From positions 65,181,529 to 65,245,528 of the forward strand of contig NC_134456.1 of the NCBI RefSeq assembly GCF_047948215.1: a stretch of DNA of 64,000 nt, read 5' to 3'. This document shows positions 44,498 to 55,719 of the stretch, in pieces. Positions within the stretch are counted from its first letter, which is position 1. Every line of letters starts with the position of its first letter. Origin of the DNA: Lycorma delicatula. Taxonomy: Eukaryota; Arthropoda; Insecta; Hemiptera; Fulgoridae. The notes beneath the pieces are model-generated. The model did no database searches, had not been told where the DNA came from, and saw nothing but the letters and a program-made list of their open reading frames with translations. The position numbers were made by a program, and so were the translations under genes.

Positions 44498-44535
44498 ATT
44501 TTATAAGTAATCATGAACATGATTACTTATAAAAT
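44498..44535. repeat. Perfect 38-bp palindrome
   Basis: The arms attttataagtaatcatg and catgattacttataaaat are exact complements with the two-base loop aa. The right arm is followed at once by catgattactaataaaat (44536-44553), a one-change direct copy of itself. Confidence 0.9.
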
Positions 44536-44553
44536 CATGATTACTAATAAAAT

Positions 44554-45139
44554 GTCAACACAGATCACTCACAAAAAGAAATATTTGCCAAATTATCAAA
44601 CTAATTTATGATCAGCGTGGATTCACTTAAGTTACACTATATTTAAATGTTATTAGCACTGGTGTGCAAACAAACCTTTTTGTACACATTTTTTCTTTTT
44701 AATTTCTACAAGATTTTTCATGCTTTGTACAATTTGCCTTTATTTTCTTAGGTTTGAAATCACAAAAAAAGTTATATGGTTATTTTTAATTAATGAGTTT
44801 ATTTACACATCAACTTACTGTAGTTTACGAGATGATGTATACCTTATTCGAGACCATCTAAAGTATACTGTGATCACGATATGCTTGTTAAAAATAATAT
44901 TTCTATTTTATTTTTTAATTTAAGTATTGCTTTTATTCATTAATTCATGAAAATGATTTATCTTGAAAACTGTTAATTAATAGTGGTTGCTGAACCAGTA
45001 TGAAATAATGTTGTGATGATGTACCTTTGGCTTATGGAGTGATGAATTGCACTGTAGGCATACAACATGTTATTCTTACATTACAAATAACAACTTCACA
45101 ATCTCGCATTGTACTATTTTTTTGTCTATCATTTTACTA
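44554..45139. other. No gene recognised
   Basis: AT-rich spacer between the palindrome and the LINE fragment. The open frame at 44720-44923 shows only hydrophobic, low-complexity codons. Confidence 0.45.
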
Positions 45140-46260
45140 GTGCCTATCAGTTTTCTAGTATGAAACGTTTGGATATCGTCGTTCCAAATCGAATTCGAAA
45201 GGACTGACTGCTGAAGAAACCTCTGATAAATGCAAGGAGATTTCCTTGTATACCCCATTCATGCAGTTTATTTAGGATTCCGTTCCACCAAGTTGTGTCG
45301 TATGCCTTTTGCATAACACAACCAGGCGTTGGCAAAGTAGGAAGTGTTTTGAATAACAGATTCTGGAGCAACTGCATGATTGATAGCAGATCTACCTTGG
45401 CAGAAACCACATTCTTCAGGGTACCAAACTAGACGACAGTTTGTCATACATTCCATCAACTTGCACAGAGTACTTGTGAAGGACGATAACTGGAAGGGCA
45501 TAATTTATCTTTACCCAGTTTCAATATGGGGATGACCAAAGCTTCTGACCAGAAATCTGGAAACATCTGGTTAGAGAATATTTTATTGTAAATAGACGAA
45601 AGATGTAATGCACTATTCGAGAAGTAAGATAGCTTACTGAACCTGATATCATTTCCAGGGGAAGTGTCACGGAAATTTTTCAATGCATACCTTAGTTCAT
45701 CAAGAGAAAAAGGGATGTTTAATTAATTTTGTAAATCAAAGATAATAAAAGGCACACTTTCCACTTACAACTTATACCTCATAAACTGAGGGCAGTAGGA
45801 TGATGTTAACGAAACTGACCTAAACGATTAACCAAATGTGTTCGCCACATCAATTAGCATGGTAACGAGAATGCCATTGGTTTCTAGTCCAATCAACAGT
45901 GGAGACTGTCCTGATCCACACATGGCCCATACCTTTCTTCAAACAACCGATGATGGAATTGTCCAAGAAATGATATCGACATAGTTTAGCCATGATTTCC
46001 GCTTAGCACACTGAAACACTCAACAGCATACAGCCCTCGCATTGTGATAGGTGCAGAGCATTTCTATTATAGGCCTACAATTGAAATTATGCAAATCCCA
46101 TAATGCCCTCTTGCATTCTTCATTCCACGACGGAACAGCAGGCCTTCTTGGTTTTCCAGATGTTAATGGGATATAGTCACTTGCACTATAAAGGCCTATT
46201 ACAACAAAATCAAGCCATACTGTTTTGCTCTGAAGGGCCTTAATAAAATAATAAGCTTGT
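45140..46260 (-). mobile_element. Jockey-type LINE fragment, reverse transcriptase, broken
   Basis: Read from 46.2 kb downwards on the minus strand. GKPRRPAVPSWNEECKRALW-like sequence (the linker after the endonuclease) comes first, then AKRKSWLNYVDIISWTIPSS and KVWAMCGS. At 45456-45683 is LKNFRDTSPGNDIRF-type sequence and MFPDFWSEALVIPILKLGKD. At 45268-45501 is TSTLCKLMECMTNCRLVWYP followed by CGFCQGRSAINH. At 45147-45410 is KAYDTTWWNGILNKLHEWGI with FIRGFFSSQSFRIRFGTTIS. This is the canonical first half of a Jockey-clade RT. The YADD box and everything after it are missing, so the copy ends abruptly at about 45.14 kb. Stops and shifts separate the blocks. Confidence 0.85.
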
Positions 46261-47504
46261 CATCATTGTTAAATATATTTATTACGCATGCATATATTCT
46301 TGTATCTTAGCGATTACTCAAAATGTTAGAATGAATTTTTAAGATATAAAAATGGGCTGTCGGATCATTATCTGTAACTCATATGTAAGAATTGTGTAAC
46401 TTATATTTAGAAAATTAATTATATAAACTTATCCTTTTGTTTAAATTTCTTCTTCTGGTAGTTTACAGCCCTAAGATTGATTTGCAGTAGTTTTCCAAAG
46501 TGTGTGATCCTCAGACAGTCCTAGAAGATCTGTAAAAGTTTGACAATTCATGTCTTCCTTAATCTGACTAATGTTCTCTCTTCAGTTTAAATTTATGAAT
46601 GTGCAATCATTTGCGCAAAAGAATGGTCACTTATTCTTAAAAAGTAACACTATCTACCTTTACCCACAAGATGATGGGAACTGTTTTTGCTTAACACAAT
46701 ATTGAGCTTATGTGAAAGGCTTTATTATGCTAATGTTGCCAGTTTTAATAAAGTGTCAGACCATTCAAAACATCTTCCCACCAATTTATTTAAAATACAA
46801 TTAAAAGATTTTCTTTTATGAAAACAATATTACTTTATTGATGAATTTTTAAATAATACTAACATTTACGATTCATCTGTATCCCGTTCAAGATGTAAAT
46901 AAATATGTTCTCAAAATAATCTTCAACAGTGCCTTCTGAATTATTTTGCATTAATTTTTCTATGTTTACTCTATTCACCTTAAATTATTTCACAAGTTTG
47001 AATTTTTTAAATTATTGTGGACTTTTAACACATCTATTTGTTATCTAATAATCTGTTTTTATATTCATAATTTATCTTATATTGGCATGATGTAAATGTA
47101 TTTTTATGTTCAGATCAGAATAAAAATTTATTTATTTCATAGTATGCTTATTACAACATTTTGATCTAATCAAGTGTAGACTTATAAAAATACTCTGCAT
47201 GCATATGTGAATCACACTTTAATGATTGTATAGAATACAAAATATTCATTTGTAATCTGTTATGAGATTAGAATAATTTGCATATACTGTTCTGATATTA
47301 CTAGCCAGTCAGGTGCTTACCTAATAATCTGATTGCAAGCCTCTGTACTAATTCCATAACCATATGTAAACCTATAAACAACATACATTTCAACAAACTT
47401 TGGATCTTTCTTTTGCAGTGCTTAGGGTAGCTATTATTTTAATTACGTTATTATTTTTTTAAGGTATTAATCCACATTTGGGTGATGACCTATCCAAGTT
47501 TTTT
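46261..47504. other. No gene recognised
   Basis: AT-rich. The piece at 46.45-46.6 kb has a more mixed composition and may be an unrecognised repeat. Confidence 0.45.
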
Positions 47505-47655
47505 TTTCTTTATCCTCTGAAACCACCATTAGGTATTGCTTCAGAGGATGAGATGAATGACAATTTTTGTAGCGTGTGGAAATGCCATGTCTGACTGGGA
47601 TTCAAATCCAGGATCTCTCAATGAAAGGCCAAGACGCTACCACTCACGCCAAACA
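47505..47655 (-). mobile_element. tRNA-derived SINE, family 2, nearly full length
   Basis: The minus strand starts tggcgtgagtggtagcgtct (an A box-like start), then ggcctttcattgagagatcc, the B box ggatttgaatcccagtcaga, catggcatttccacacgcta and a tail tcatcctctgaagcaatacc. A T-rich + strand run at about 47492-47512 marks the A-rich 3' end. No clear target duplication was found. Confidence 0.82.
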
Positions 47656-48835
47656 TTTGTTTGATAGCATCTAACAAAGAGACATATTTTATAACAAACT
47701 TTTTTCTTGACTAAATAGTTGGTTTTTGAAAAATATTTTTTTTAATTGAAATTAAAAAAATCATTTTTTTATGTTAAAAATATAAATATTTATTTTAATA
47801 AATCGCAGATTCTCTTATTCCTTAGTTTCTACAGTAGATATCAGAATTATTGTGAAACAGATTTAAGAAAATCACTTACTCTTTTTCTTTAAAAATGAAT
47901 TTTAACTGCTAATTAATTGTAAAAAAAATTTTAAGAATAAAAAACAATAAACAAGATAATTATGCAAGTAAGTATTGTAAAACATTTATAGTTCCATATA
48001 AATTGGTGAAAAGTGGGGTACTTTTTATGTATTTTGCCACAATTTCTGCTGGCTTTCTCCAATTAATTGTAATTCCCTAGTATTATTAAATAAAGGGGAA
48101 ATATGTATAAAATACAATTATAAATTGGATTCATAAAATGATTTTGTATTTTAAGTTGATTATGTTTATCAGTGGCACTTGGATACAGAACAATTTTGAG
48201 GCTGAGAGTAGGATTCAAGCTATTATTTCAGAAGCAGCTATTATTTGGAAGCATCTCAGTGAATTCTTTCTTTATTGATAGAAAATCCTTGTTATAATAA
48301 GTAATCCAATCAGTAGGCTTGAAAAAATTACACCAGTACGGGAAATACTTATTGTAATTTTAGCACTGAATGTGTAAATAAACTGGGAAATGGTTTATTA
48401 AAAAATATGGAATCAACAAGGCAAGAGTTTTCATGTTAAAAATGTAATTGTTATTTTGAATTATTTTTTTTTAGCAAGAATTAACATTTTCCTAAATAAT
48501 GAATATTTTTATAATATTCACAAAACTGCATACAGACATTATTCAAAATTTATACAATGAAATCAATTCTATTCTATCAAGATTGGAAAATTCCTTATCA
48601 AAATTGATTCAGCAGCAAAATAATGAATATTTTAAATATATTCACATTTAAACAAATGAATAAAGCAGCAAAGACTGTTTTAATGAATTAAATAAAACAG
48701 CTATTTTAGTTTTAATTAACACACACATTTGTGTGTGTCCATGATGTAAATTAAAAGAAAAGTATTTGAAAAATTTTTATAATTAATTTTTTTCAATTTT
48801 TAATTAACTTCATTGCATTAATTAAATTGGTTTTT
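47656..48835. other. No gene recognised
   Basis: AT-rich DNA without recognisable repeats or frames. Confidence 0.45.
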
Positions 48836-48889
48836 AAACCAAAATTGCGACCACAAATGTCATTACATTTGTGGTCGTCATTTTGGTTT
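48836..48889. repeat. Strong 25-bp-arm hairpin
   Basis: The arms 48836-48860 (aaaccaaaattgcgaccaca...) and 48865-48889 are complementary at 23 of 25 positions around the loop catt. The two mismatches are adjacent (tg against ga). Confidence 0.9.
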
Positions 48890-49340
48890 AAATAGTCGGA
48901 ATTTAATTTTTTTGATATTGTTTTGCTTGTCTTGCAAATATCTTTAAAACAACATATCACATGACCATATGTCCCATTTAACATTTTTGAGCTGTATCTG
49001 ACTGCCCTCATCCCACCTGAAGGCCAAATACTCTACATTGGGGCTTACTGAGTTAGCCCCTCTTATTGGTGAAGATTTCCAAAGAGAGAATCAGGATACC
49101 TCAAATAATAAAAAAAAACCAAAGGAGAGTATACAACCATAGTTCTAGCTATCTGAAACAAACACATTTATTGGTCACTTTTTTGATTGGGCAGCCAGAA
49201 TTTAGTTTTAATTATATATCGTTTATCTCATCTCATCGAACTCTTTAAAATGATATATCAAATGACCATTGGTCCCATTTGAAATTCCAAAAATTAAGAG
49301 TGAAGTAAACATTCACTGAAGTAGCGCCTCATTACAAGTA
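48890..49340. repeat. Two diverged copies of a dispersed repeat
   Basis: Copy one, about 48890-49065, holds agtcggaatttaattttttt, atctttaaaacaacatatca and catgaccatatgtcccattt. Copy two, about 49185-49335, holds gcagccagaatttagtttta, ctctttaaaatgatatatca and aatgaccattggtcccattt. Order and spacing are similar. Both end in a gag/tagc.cctc(a/t)tta stretch. Family not known to me. Confidence 0.55.
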
Positions 49341-49901
49341 AGAATGCTGCAATTATATATTTGTTAATATTTATAATGGCCAACAGTACTGGTAAACATG
49401 AGATGTCAAAAAATTATTCACTTTTACTAGGAGTTTCATATAGTTTAAAAAATTTATTGGTAATTTAGATGAATATGTGTAAATTAATTACTTTTACCAA
49501 TATTTCTTTACAATTACCAATCTTCAATGGATAAATTGAAAACATACAAAGATAATAATATACTTAATTATTTAATTAAAAAATACAAATACCAGCCTAT
49601 TTTTCACTTCTAAGTAAACATTAACTGAGCAATATTAAGCTTCAAAATATTGAACAAAGAAAACTTAAACTATTACTTATAGGAAACAAAATACACAATC
49701 TAAAGATAAACTAAAACCCTAAACTCAACTATTTTTATCTACTTGTTTATGTATAAAAATATGTGCAGGTAACTTGCCGAATAACAATTTTTAATAAACA
49801 TCAGCTATTACATAATTAATGAAATTGGCAAATGACTAGCATAAAATAACATAAATGTTTATTTCCCAGGAATAAAAAATACCCAAAAGAATAATGATTA
49901 A
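49341..49901. other. No gene recognised
   Basis: AT-rich spacer; no repeat or frame seen. Confidence 0.45.
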
Positions 49902-50260
49902 CCTATTTATTAAGGTATTCTAAGTAACAGTGACATTTGGGGTTATGTAGTTTTTCATTCTTCTTGCATTTACAATTCCCTGAATTGCATTTTCCCTTAA
50001 TGCATTGCTAATACCTTTGATCACCAGTCAGGAATGATTTTCTAACTCATTTTTGAAAAGATGTAATCAAATTTGTAACTGTACAGCGAAAAATTGTTTT
50101 TCACAAAATATGAACTAGTAAACAACTGTAGCATTGCCCTAACTTTATCCCTAGCTAATAAAATTCCTCATTTTTAACATATTTCATAGGTTGCTTCTTG
50201 CTCTATCAATGTCCAATGATCATAACCCCACTGTGTCCGAGCACTTCCTTCTACTTTACA
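49902..50260 (-). pseudogene. Cysteine-rich transposon protein tail (KRBA2/Ginger-like), decayed
   Basis: Read from 50.26 kb downwards on the minus strand. SLDIDRARSNL is followed by decayed sequence, then near 49.99 kb by QCIKGKCNSGNCKCKKNEKL and NPKCHC, ending in a stop at 49902-49904. The pattern C-x4-C-x4-C-x-C...C-x-C matches the cysteine-rich C-terminus of the KRBA2-like, integrase-related proteins that follow a DRAR/DRGR motif. Stops separate the two blocks. No integrase core is visible upstream. The family call rests on these two short blocks only. Confidence 0.4.
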
Positions 50261-51959
50261 AAGAGTAAATTTAATATTTGAAATTTTCTGCTTCTTATTA
50301 ACTTGCGCTACAAAACCTGCTCACTTCTTAATTACTCCTTGTCTATTTATAATAGTAGACATGGTTAGAAGATCCTCAGTTCTAATATTTTGTCAGGCAT
50401 CATTGGGAAGGAAGGTGCTTGTAGGCCTACTTTCGTGGATGAATTAAACATTGCTTCATTTGAGACACATGGAAGTTTTATTTTTCAACTATATGAAGTG
50501 TAATCACCTCAACACCAATTATTAGTAGGATTATTTTTAAACTAAGCATGTTTTCTACATCTTAATTTAAAATGCTTGACTGACCCTAGGGCTGACTCTT
50601 ACAATTACCTTGGAAGTGTAATCATCTTATTGCTTAGATCAGATCAACATGTTCTGATTATAAGCATTATAACATTCTGAAGCATTAACATTAAAAATGC
50701 TTCTATAATTTGGTTAAACAATTACAAGCTATTTTTGCTCTGTAACACACTAACGATTCAGAATACAGTTAATTAACACATTTCTAACTTCTGCGCATTA
50801 ACTTTTTAGCATGCAATTTCACAAATTGTGTAATATGGCCTCAGCATACAAGTTATAGACTCATAACTTTTAGGTAGTTCAGATTTTTTCTGGCAACTTT
50901 CAAATAAATTTTAAAAAATCATCACTTCCTCAGTAGTACTACTTTATACTGCAGTATATTACTGCTTTGCCATTTCTGCAACATCCTGTTTTGTTTGTCA
51001 TTACTTGTCACTACACATGCTTCAAAATAAAAATTCAATGTGTACATAAAATTTAAGTCAAGTTAATTTATGGGATAAGTTTGTTAGCTAACTATCCTCA
51101 TAGCTTTAGTTTTTGACTGTCCTCCAATTCCTTACCACTACTTTTAGATTTACTTTCACTCAATTTCTGAATGAAGTTATTTCATACTAAAAATTGTAAA
51201 TTATGATTTGTATAATAAATTGGATTGGATTTTTCCTTAGTAAGAAAACTGTGGTTTTTTTGTTCTTCAAAGTACTAAACTTTAGAGTTAAAGCATTCAA
51301 TCATACATTCACAGGCATCTTGTTTGCTGGAAAACAAAGGATAAAAAAACAATAATCTGGACAGCATGAATACAGCTCAACTACTGAAGTAATAAAAAAA
51401 GAAAAATGCATGTTGAAGCATCTCTGTTCCAGTTTGCAATGCAATTTATTAGATTTATCATTTAAATAAAATATTTTATACATTCTCTAATAAATATCGT
51501 ATATCAAATAAAATTGAAAGGTTTATAACATTTACCACTGCATGTTAGATATATTTAATTTCTAGTAAATGTAATAAATTTACTGCATTTACCATACTCA
51601 CTGGTTGATATGAGTCCATAAAATTGGTCAAAGTGAATTTATAGTATAGACAAATTATGATTTTTATAATTCACTTTGCTCAAATTTAAATATAAACTAC
51701 AAGAAATGTTTGAAAGTCAGTTTTTTAAACTACTGTATCATTATAAATTCACTATAATACATTTTTAAGGCACTATCTACCATAAATTCATATTTTCAAT
51801 TGCAATTCTGCAGGTTAGCAGAGAGGAAGTACTGGAATAGAGGCTGTCTGTTTTTACTCCAGTAGACAAACAGCCTTTGTTTGGTGCGATTGCATATTTT
51901 TTAAGCAGTTTAATTTCAAAATGTCAGTTTTCACTGTGATTCTGGTAAAATTTCATCAG
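50261..51959. other. No gene recognised
   Basis: AT-rich DNA. Around 51835-51875 an imperfect hairpin (gaggctgtctgttt and agacaaacagcct) is visible. The open frame at 51301-51483 (-) is not recognisable. Confidence 0.4.
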
Positions 51960-52640
51960 CGTCTTATCATATTTGTAAGCATTCTGTTTGTCACAGAGTA
52001 GATCTACAGCAAAAGAAGTTAAAAAGCCTATTTATTATGGTACTAAAATTGGAGATTGTGATAAAAATTAGGCTTCTCAAGTTTGTTTTGTAAGTTGTGA
52101 TTCTACGTCGGTTGAAAAGATGACATTTCTTAATCCTATGATTTGATGTAAACTTACCAATCATGCTGATGATTATTACTTTTGCCTTTTGATCACAAAG
52201 GATATTAAAAAAAACAAATATCCAAATTTGCCATCTGCTTTTAGATTGGTTCCTTATAAAGGTTTACCGATAATCACTTGGCCATTGAAGTGGGATGACA
52301 TTAACATTTCAGAACTTTGGGATAGTGATGATTTACAAATTGATGAAAGTGTAGGTATTATAAGAACATTTGTGAGACCACTTACAGTTCTCAGATATCC
52401 AGTGAATCCCCATCTTATCTGTCAAACAAATCAAATGATTTGATGCATGACTGGGGCCTATTAAAACAGCAGACAGAACTACTCACTTTTTTATTGATTC
52501 ATTTAAATATAGCCATGGAAAAGGTTTTACTTCACAAGAAGCCGTCTATACAAACTGCTTATTCAGTTTCAGTGAAGGAAATAAACATTGTTTCCATTCT
52601 GAATGAAAAGTTTAATTGGTAAGTTTGTAAGGAAATCTTT
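51960..52640 (+). pseudogene. Unnamed multi-copy gene family, copy 3 (N-terminal part)
   Basis: The + strand begins YHICKHSVCHR (cysteine-bearing start), then after a shift KKPIYYGTKIGDCDKN and ASQVCFVSC, NHADDYYFCLLITKDIKKNK, YPNLPSAFRLVPYKGLPII, and in the next frame GLLKQQTELLTFLLIHLN. These are the first half of the family seen at 34260-35915 and 38970-40490, in the same order. Shared landmarks are the cysteine pair, the K-I-G-D box, the DxYFC box and YPNLPSA. The open stretch 52189-52443 is one of the least damaged parts of any of the three copies. The second half (LPPLHIKLG, SLKIHF) was not found; a mariner remnant follows. Confidence 0.6.
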
Positions 52641-52904
52641 TCAGAATGTGGTAAAAGTATTTTTATGCAACAAAAAAGTACAAAATCAAAGTACAATTGC
52701 TTCTTACGCTTCACAAAGCCATAGGATGTCGAATGTTGTGAGATACATTTTCTACATTTGTATATAGATTTCCTTCCAGAAAATTTTAACACAGTAATAA
52801 CAAGGAGAGAGATTCCACCAGGACATTAGAACGTGCACACCAAGGTCTCTGTGCTAAAATAATGATAGTGACTACTTTTGGTTTGTAAAACTTAAAGAAA
52901 AATG

Positions 52905-53720
52905 TGAGGGCGAGTCAAAAATTATCACCTCACCTTCAAGGTTGTCGTACTGCCTTCTGCACATGCATGCTATGAGTTGGTACGACTGCAGTCATCTGTG
53001 CAAAATTTTATCCCAATCACATCATTTGAACCTAGTTTGCTTAATCATTCATCATTTGCACCAAGGAGTAACAAACAGCATCAGATTCCTCTGATAGGAA
53101 AGGAGCTGAAATTCATCATAGATTTATATCACAATACAGGAACAGTGCTTTATCACACAAAAGTGTTTTTTCATGGACTGAGAAGTTTAAAAGTGGCAGA
53201 ATAATGTGAAACACTTTGAAAAAGTGTGACACACTTAAAGGTATTAAGATGCCCATCAACTTCCACTATGGATGACAAGGATCAGCATGCTTGAGAGATG
53301 GTTCTGGTAAATAGGTGAGTTACCATTACCATCTTTTTTGAACATTATGTCATGGTTCTGCCAATCAAATCATCCATGACGAGCTCGGCTTCTGTATAGT
53401 CTTTGCAAACTGGGTACAAAGACAGCCCACGCCTGCATATGGTTCGCCACACTCTTCAAACAAGTTGAATTTTGAGGAACTAGACCACCCAAATCTTGCT
53501 CCCTTTGGCTTTCATCTGTTTGGACTGTTCAAGGATGCTTTGCAAGGTCATCAATTTTCCAGACTTAAGACATGCAGGAAGCAATGACTTCGAAACCAAC
53601 CAAAAACCTTCTTACAAGGAATATACAAGATTGTGTGGACTCTTGGACCAAGCGCATTGACAAGGAAGGTAACAGAAAAGTATAAAAATGATGTAAATGT
53701 TAACTCCTATCTTTGTGTAA
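52905..53720 (+). mobile_element. mariner-type transposon remnant
   Basis: The left edge gtgagggcgagtcaaaaatt (about 52906) is a typical element end. The + strand then shows decayed sequence, a THTPTPAYG/HAC-like HTA box near 53.44 kb, DHPNLAPFGFHLFGLFKDAL with QGHQFS (third catalytic position region; the expected D of APxDFHLF reads G), and QPKTFLQGIYKIVWT near the C-terminus. The right terminal repeat was not found. Many stops. The open stretch 52977-53204 lies in its 5' part. Confidence 0.75.
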
Positions 53721-53759
53721 ATAAATTGTAGAATGAAAAGTGTACTAATCAAAATGTGT

Positions 53760-55576
53760 AAAAATCAAATTTAGGATACATTAACATTCATTTATTTTAT
53801 TTTTCATACACTTACTAGTTGAATGTTAATTACATGGTAAATTAAAAAAAAATCTTAATAAACAAATGTTCCAATTTTTATTTTTTGCCATTCTTTTTAT
53901 GACATGTTTAATATTGTTTATAACAACAACAAAAAATTATATGTTACAACTTTTTTTTATTTTCTGTAAAATCAATTAGAAATGGATAACTTCATTGATG
54001 TTATTAAAAAAAAAGAAGGTTTTTCTTTGTAAACCAGTGTTCTATGTATCCTGGACTTATTTACATTTACTGCAACATAAATTGCACTATAATAGTACTA
54101 GTACTATGCATTTTTTTATATACATAAGCAGACAAATTTTTTTAGTCTGATATTTAAAAAAAAAAAATTGTAACATTATTATAATATTTGTATAAAATCT
54201 GGTTCTGTAAGAAACACTATTGTAATTGTACAATAATTTTATTTTAAAGTTGTAGTTATATTTTTAATTTTAACCCAGTTATATCTGGGTAAAATATTTA
54301 ATTTCTCTCTATTTATTCATGAACAAATGAACCATTATATGTCAAAATATGTTTAGTTAAGGAATTTATTTCAGCAGTTTTTCAATGCTATGTAATAATG
54401 ATATTCATATGCAGGAAATAACTGTTACTTTTATATTATCAGCATTTTTATGTATTGAAACAAAATCAGCAAAGAAAATGAGTTCTACGTTATAGAACTC
54501 CACTAATGAATTTATTAAGATTAACTCATCAGTGTGTTTTCCATCAACATTGTAGCCAATGAGTTGTGCTGCACTGCTCAGACTCAAATCCAAGTAAATT
54601 AGATTTATCTGCATTATAAAATATCCAACTTTTCTTGCATACAGAATTTGAAAGTAACAACTCAATTGTCTTACATGACAATGGTACTAGAAAATAAAGG
54701 ACTGATATTGGTTGCAACTAATATAATCACATCTCATTAACAACTAGTACAATATTCAAAACAATAGGCATTAAGCATGAGTGTGGAGTAGCGAATATAT
54801 TTTTTTATGTCCCTCTTTACTTAACTTTATGGAAATCTAATTTTATAAATAATAGAATTTAATTTAAATAAGTACAACACATGCAACATTTGACTTTAGC
54901 TTTACTTTTACATGTTATAAAACTATAGTTTTTATTAAAAGAAAAACTCAATTATTCAACTGGTTCAATCCCATTTAAATCTGTAATATGCTATTTAACA
55001 ATCCAGATTTCTCAGCACTCTCATTACCATTGCAATTAGATGTTATTGCAGTTCTGCTAGTTTGTATATCTGGCATTTTCTACATTTTGTAATTGGTGAT
55101 AATTCTTCTGGCCTTCAGAGTTGAATTCAGAAAAATTTATAACTAATTAACTATATGTAATCCTACTAGCTATATATCATTTTTTATTTTCTCCAAATCA
55201 GACCTATTACATTAAGTTCTAAGCAGTACCTTTCACTGTTGTGATAATATTCCTAAAATTATTTCTCTCAATAATATTCTTCATACTGCTGCATGTTTAG
55301 TTTAACAAATTTGTGTAGGTCAGCATTATAATTACTTACAGATCACAAAGTGTCAGTTTTTTACTATTCTAATTCTTTTAACTATTATGTAACTTTCCCA
55401 TTAGAATTTTTAGTTTATTACAGTTTTTTTTTGTGGTAAGGAGCATTGTTGAATACTAAAACATGATCGGAAATTTTAATAATCACATTTTCAAAACTTT
55501 TTCATTGTTTACATTCATAATATTGTGATTTTTACCCTTACTCATTTTAAATATCATTTGTGTTTTTTGTTTAACC
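53760..55576. other. No gene recognised
   Basis: AT-rich; nothing supported on either strand. The open frame at 54405-54665 (-) has no family features. Confidence 0.45.
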
Positions 55577-55705
55577 TCCAGGATTACTGTTAGGCATTGC
55601 TTCAGAGGATGAGATGAAATTTGTAGCGAGTGTGAAAATACCATGCCTGACCAGAATTCGAACCCAGGACCTCACTGCAAGTATATGCTAGCTATTACCA
55701 ACTGG
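55577..55705 (-). mobile_element. tRNA-derived SINE, family 2, decayed copy
   Basis: The minus strand shows gtcctgggttcgaattctgg (B box), tcaggcatggtattttcaca, ctcgctacaaatttcatctc and a tail atcctctgaagcaatgccta with ggaggtt. The head region is degraded (A box not recognisable). Confidence 0.8.
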
Positions 55706-55719
55706 GCCATTTTTTTATT

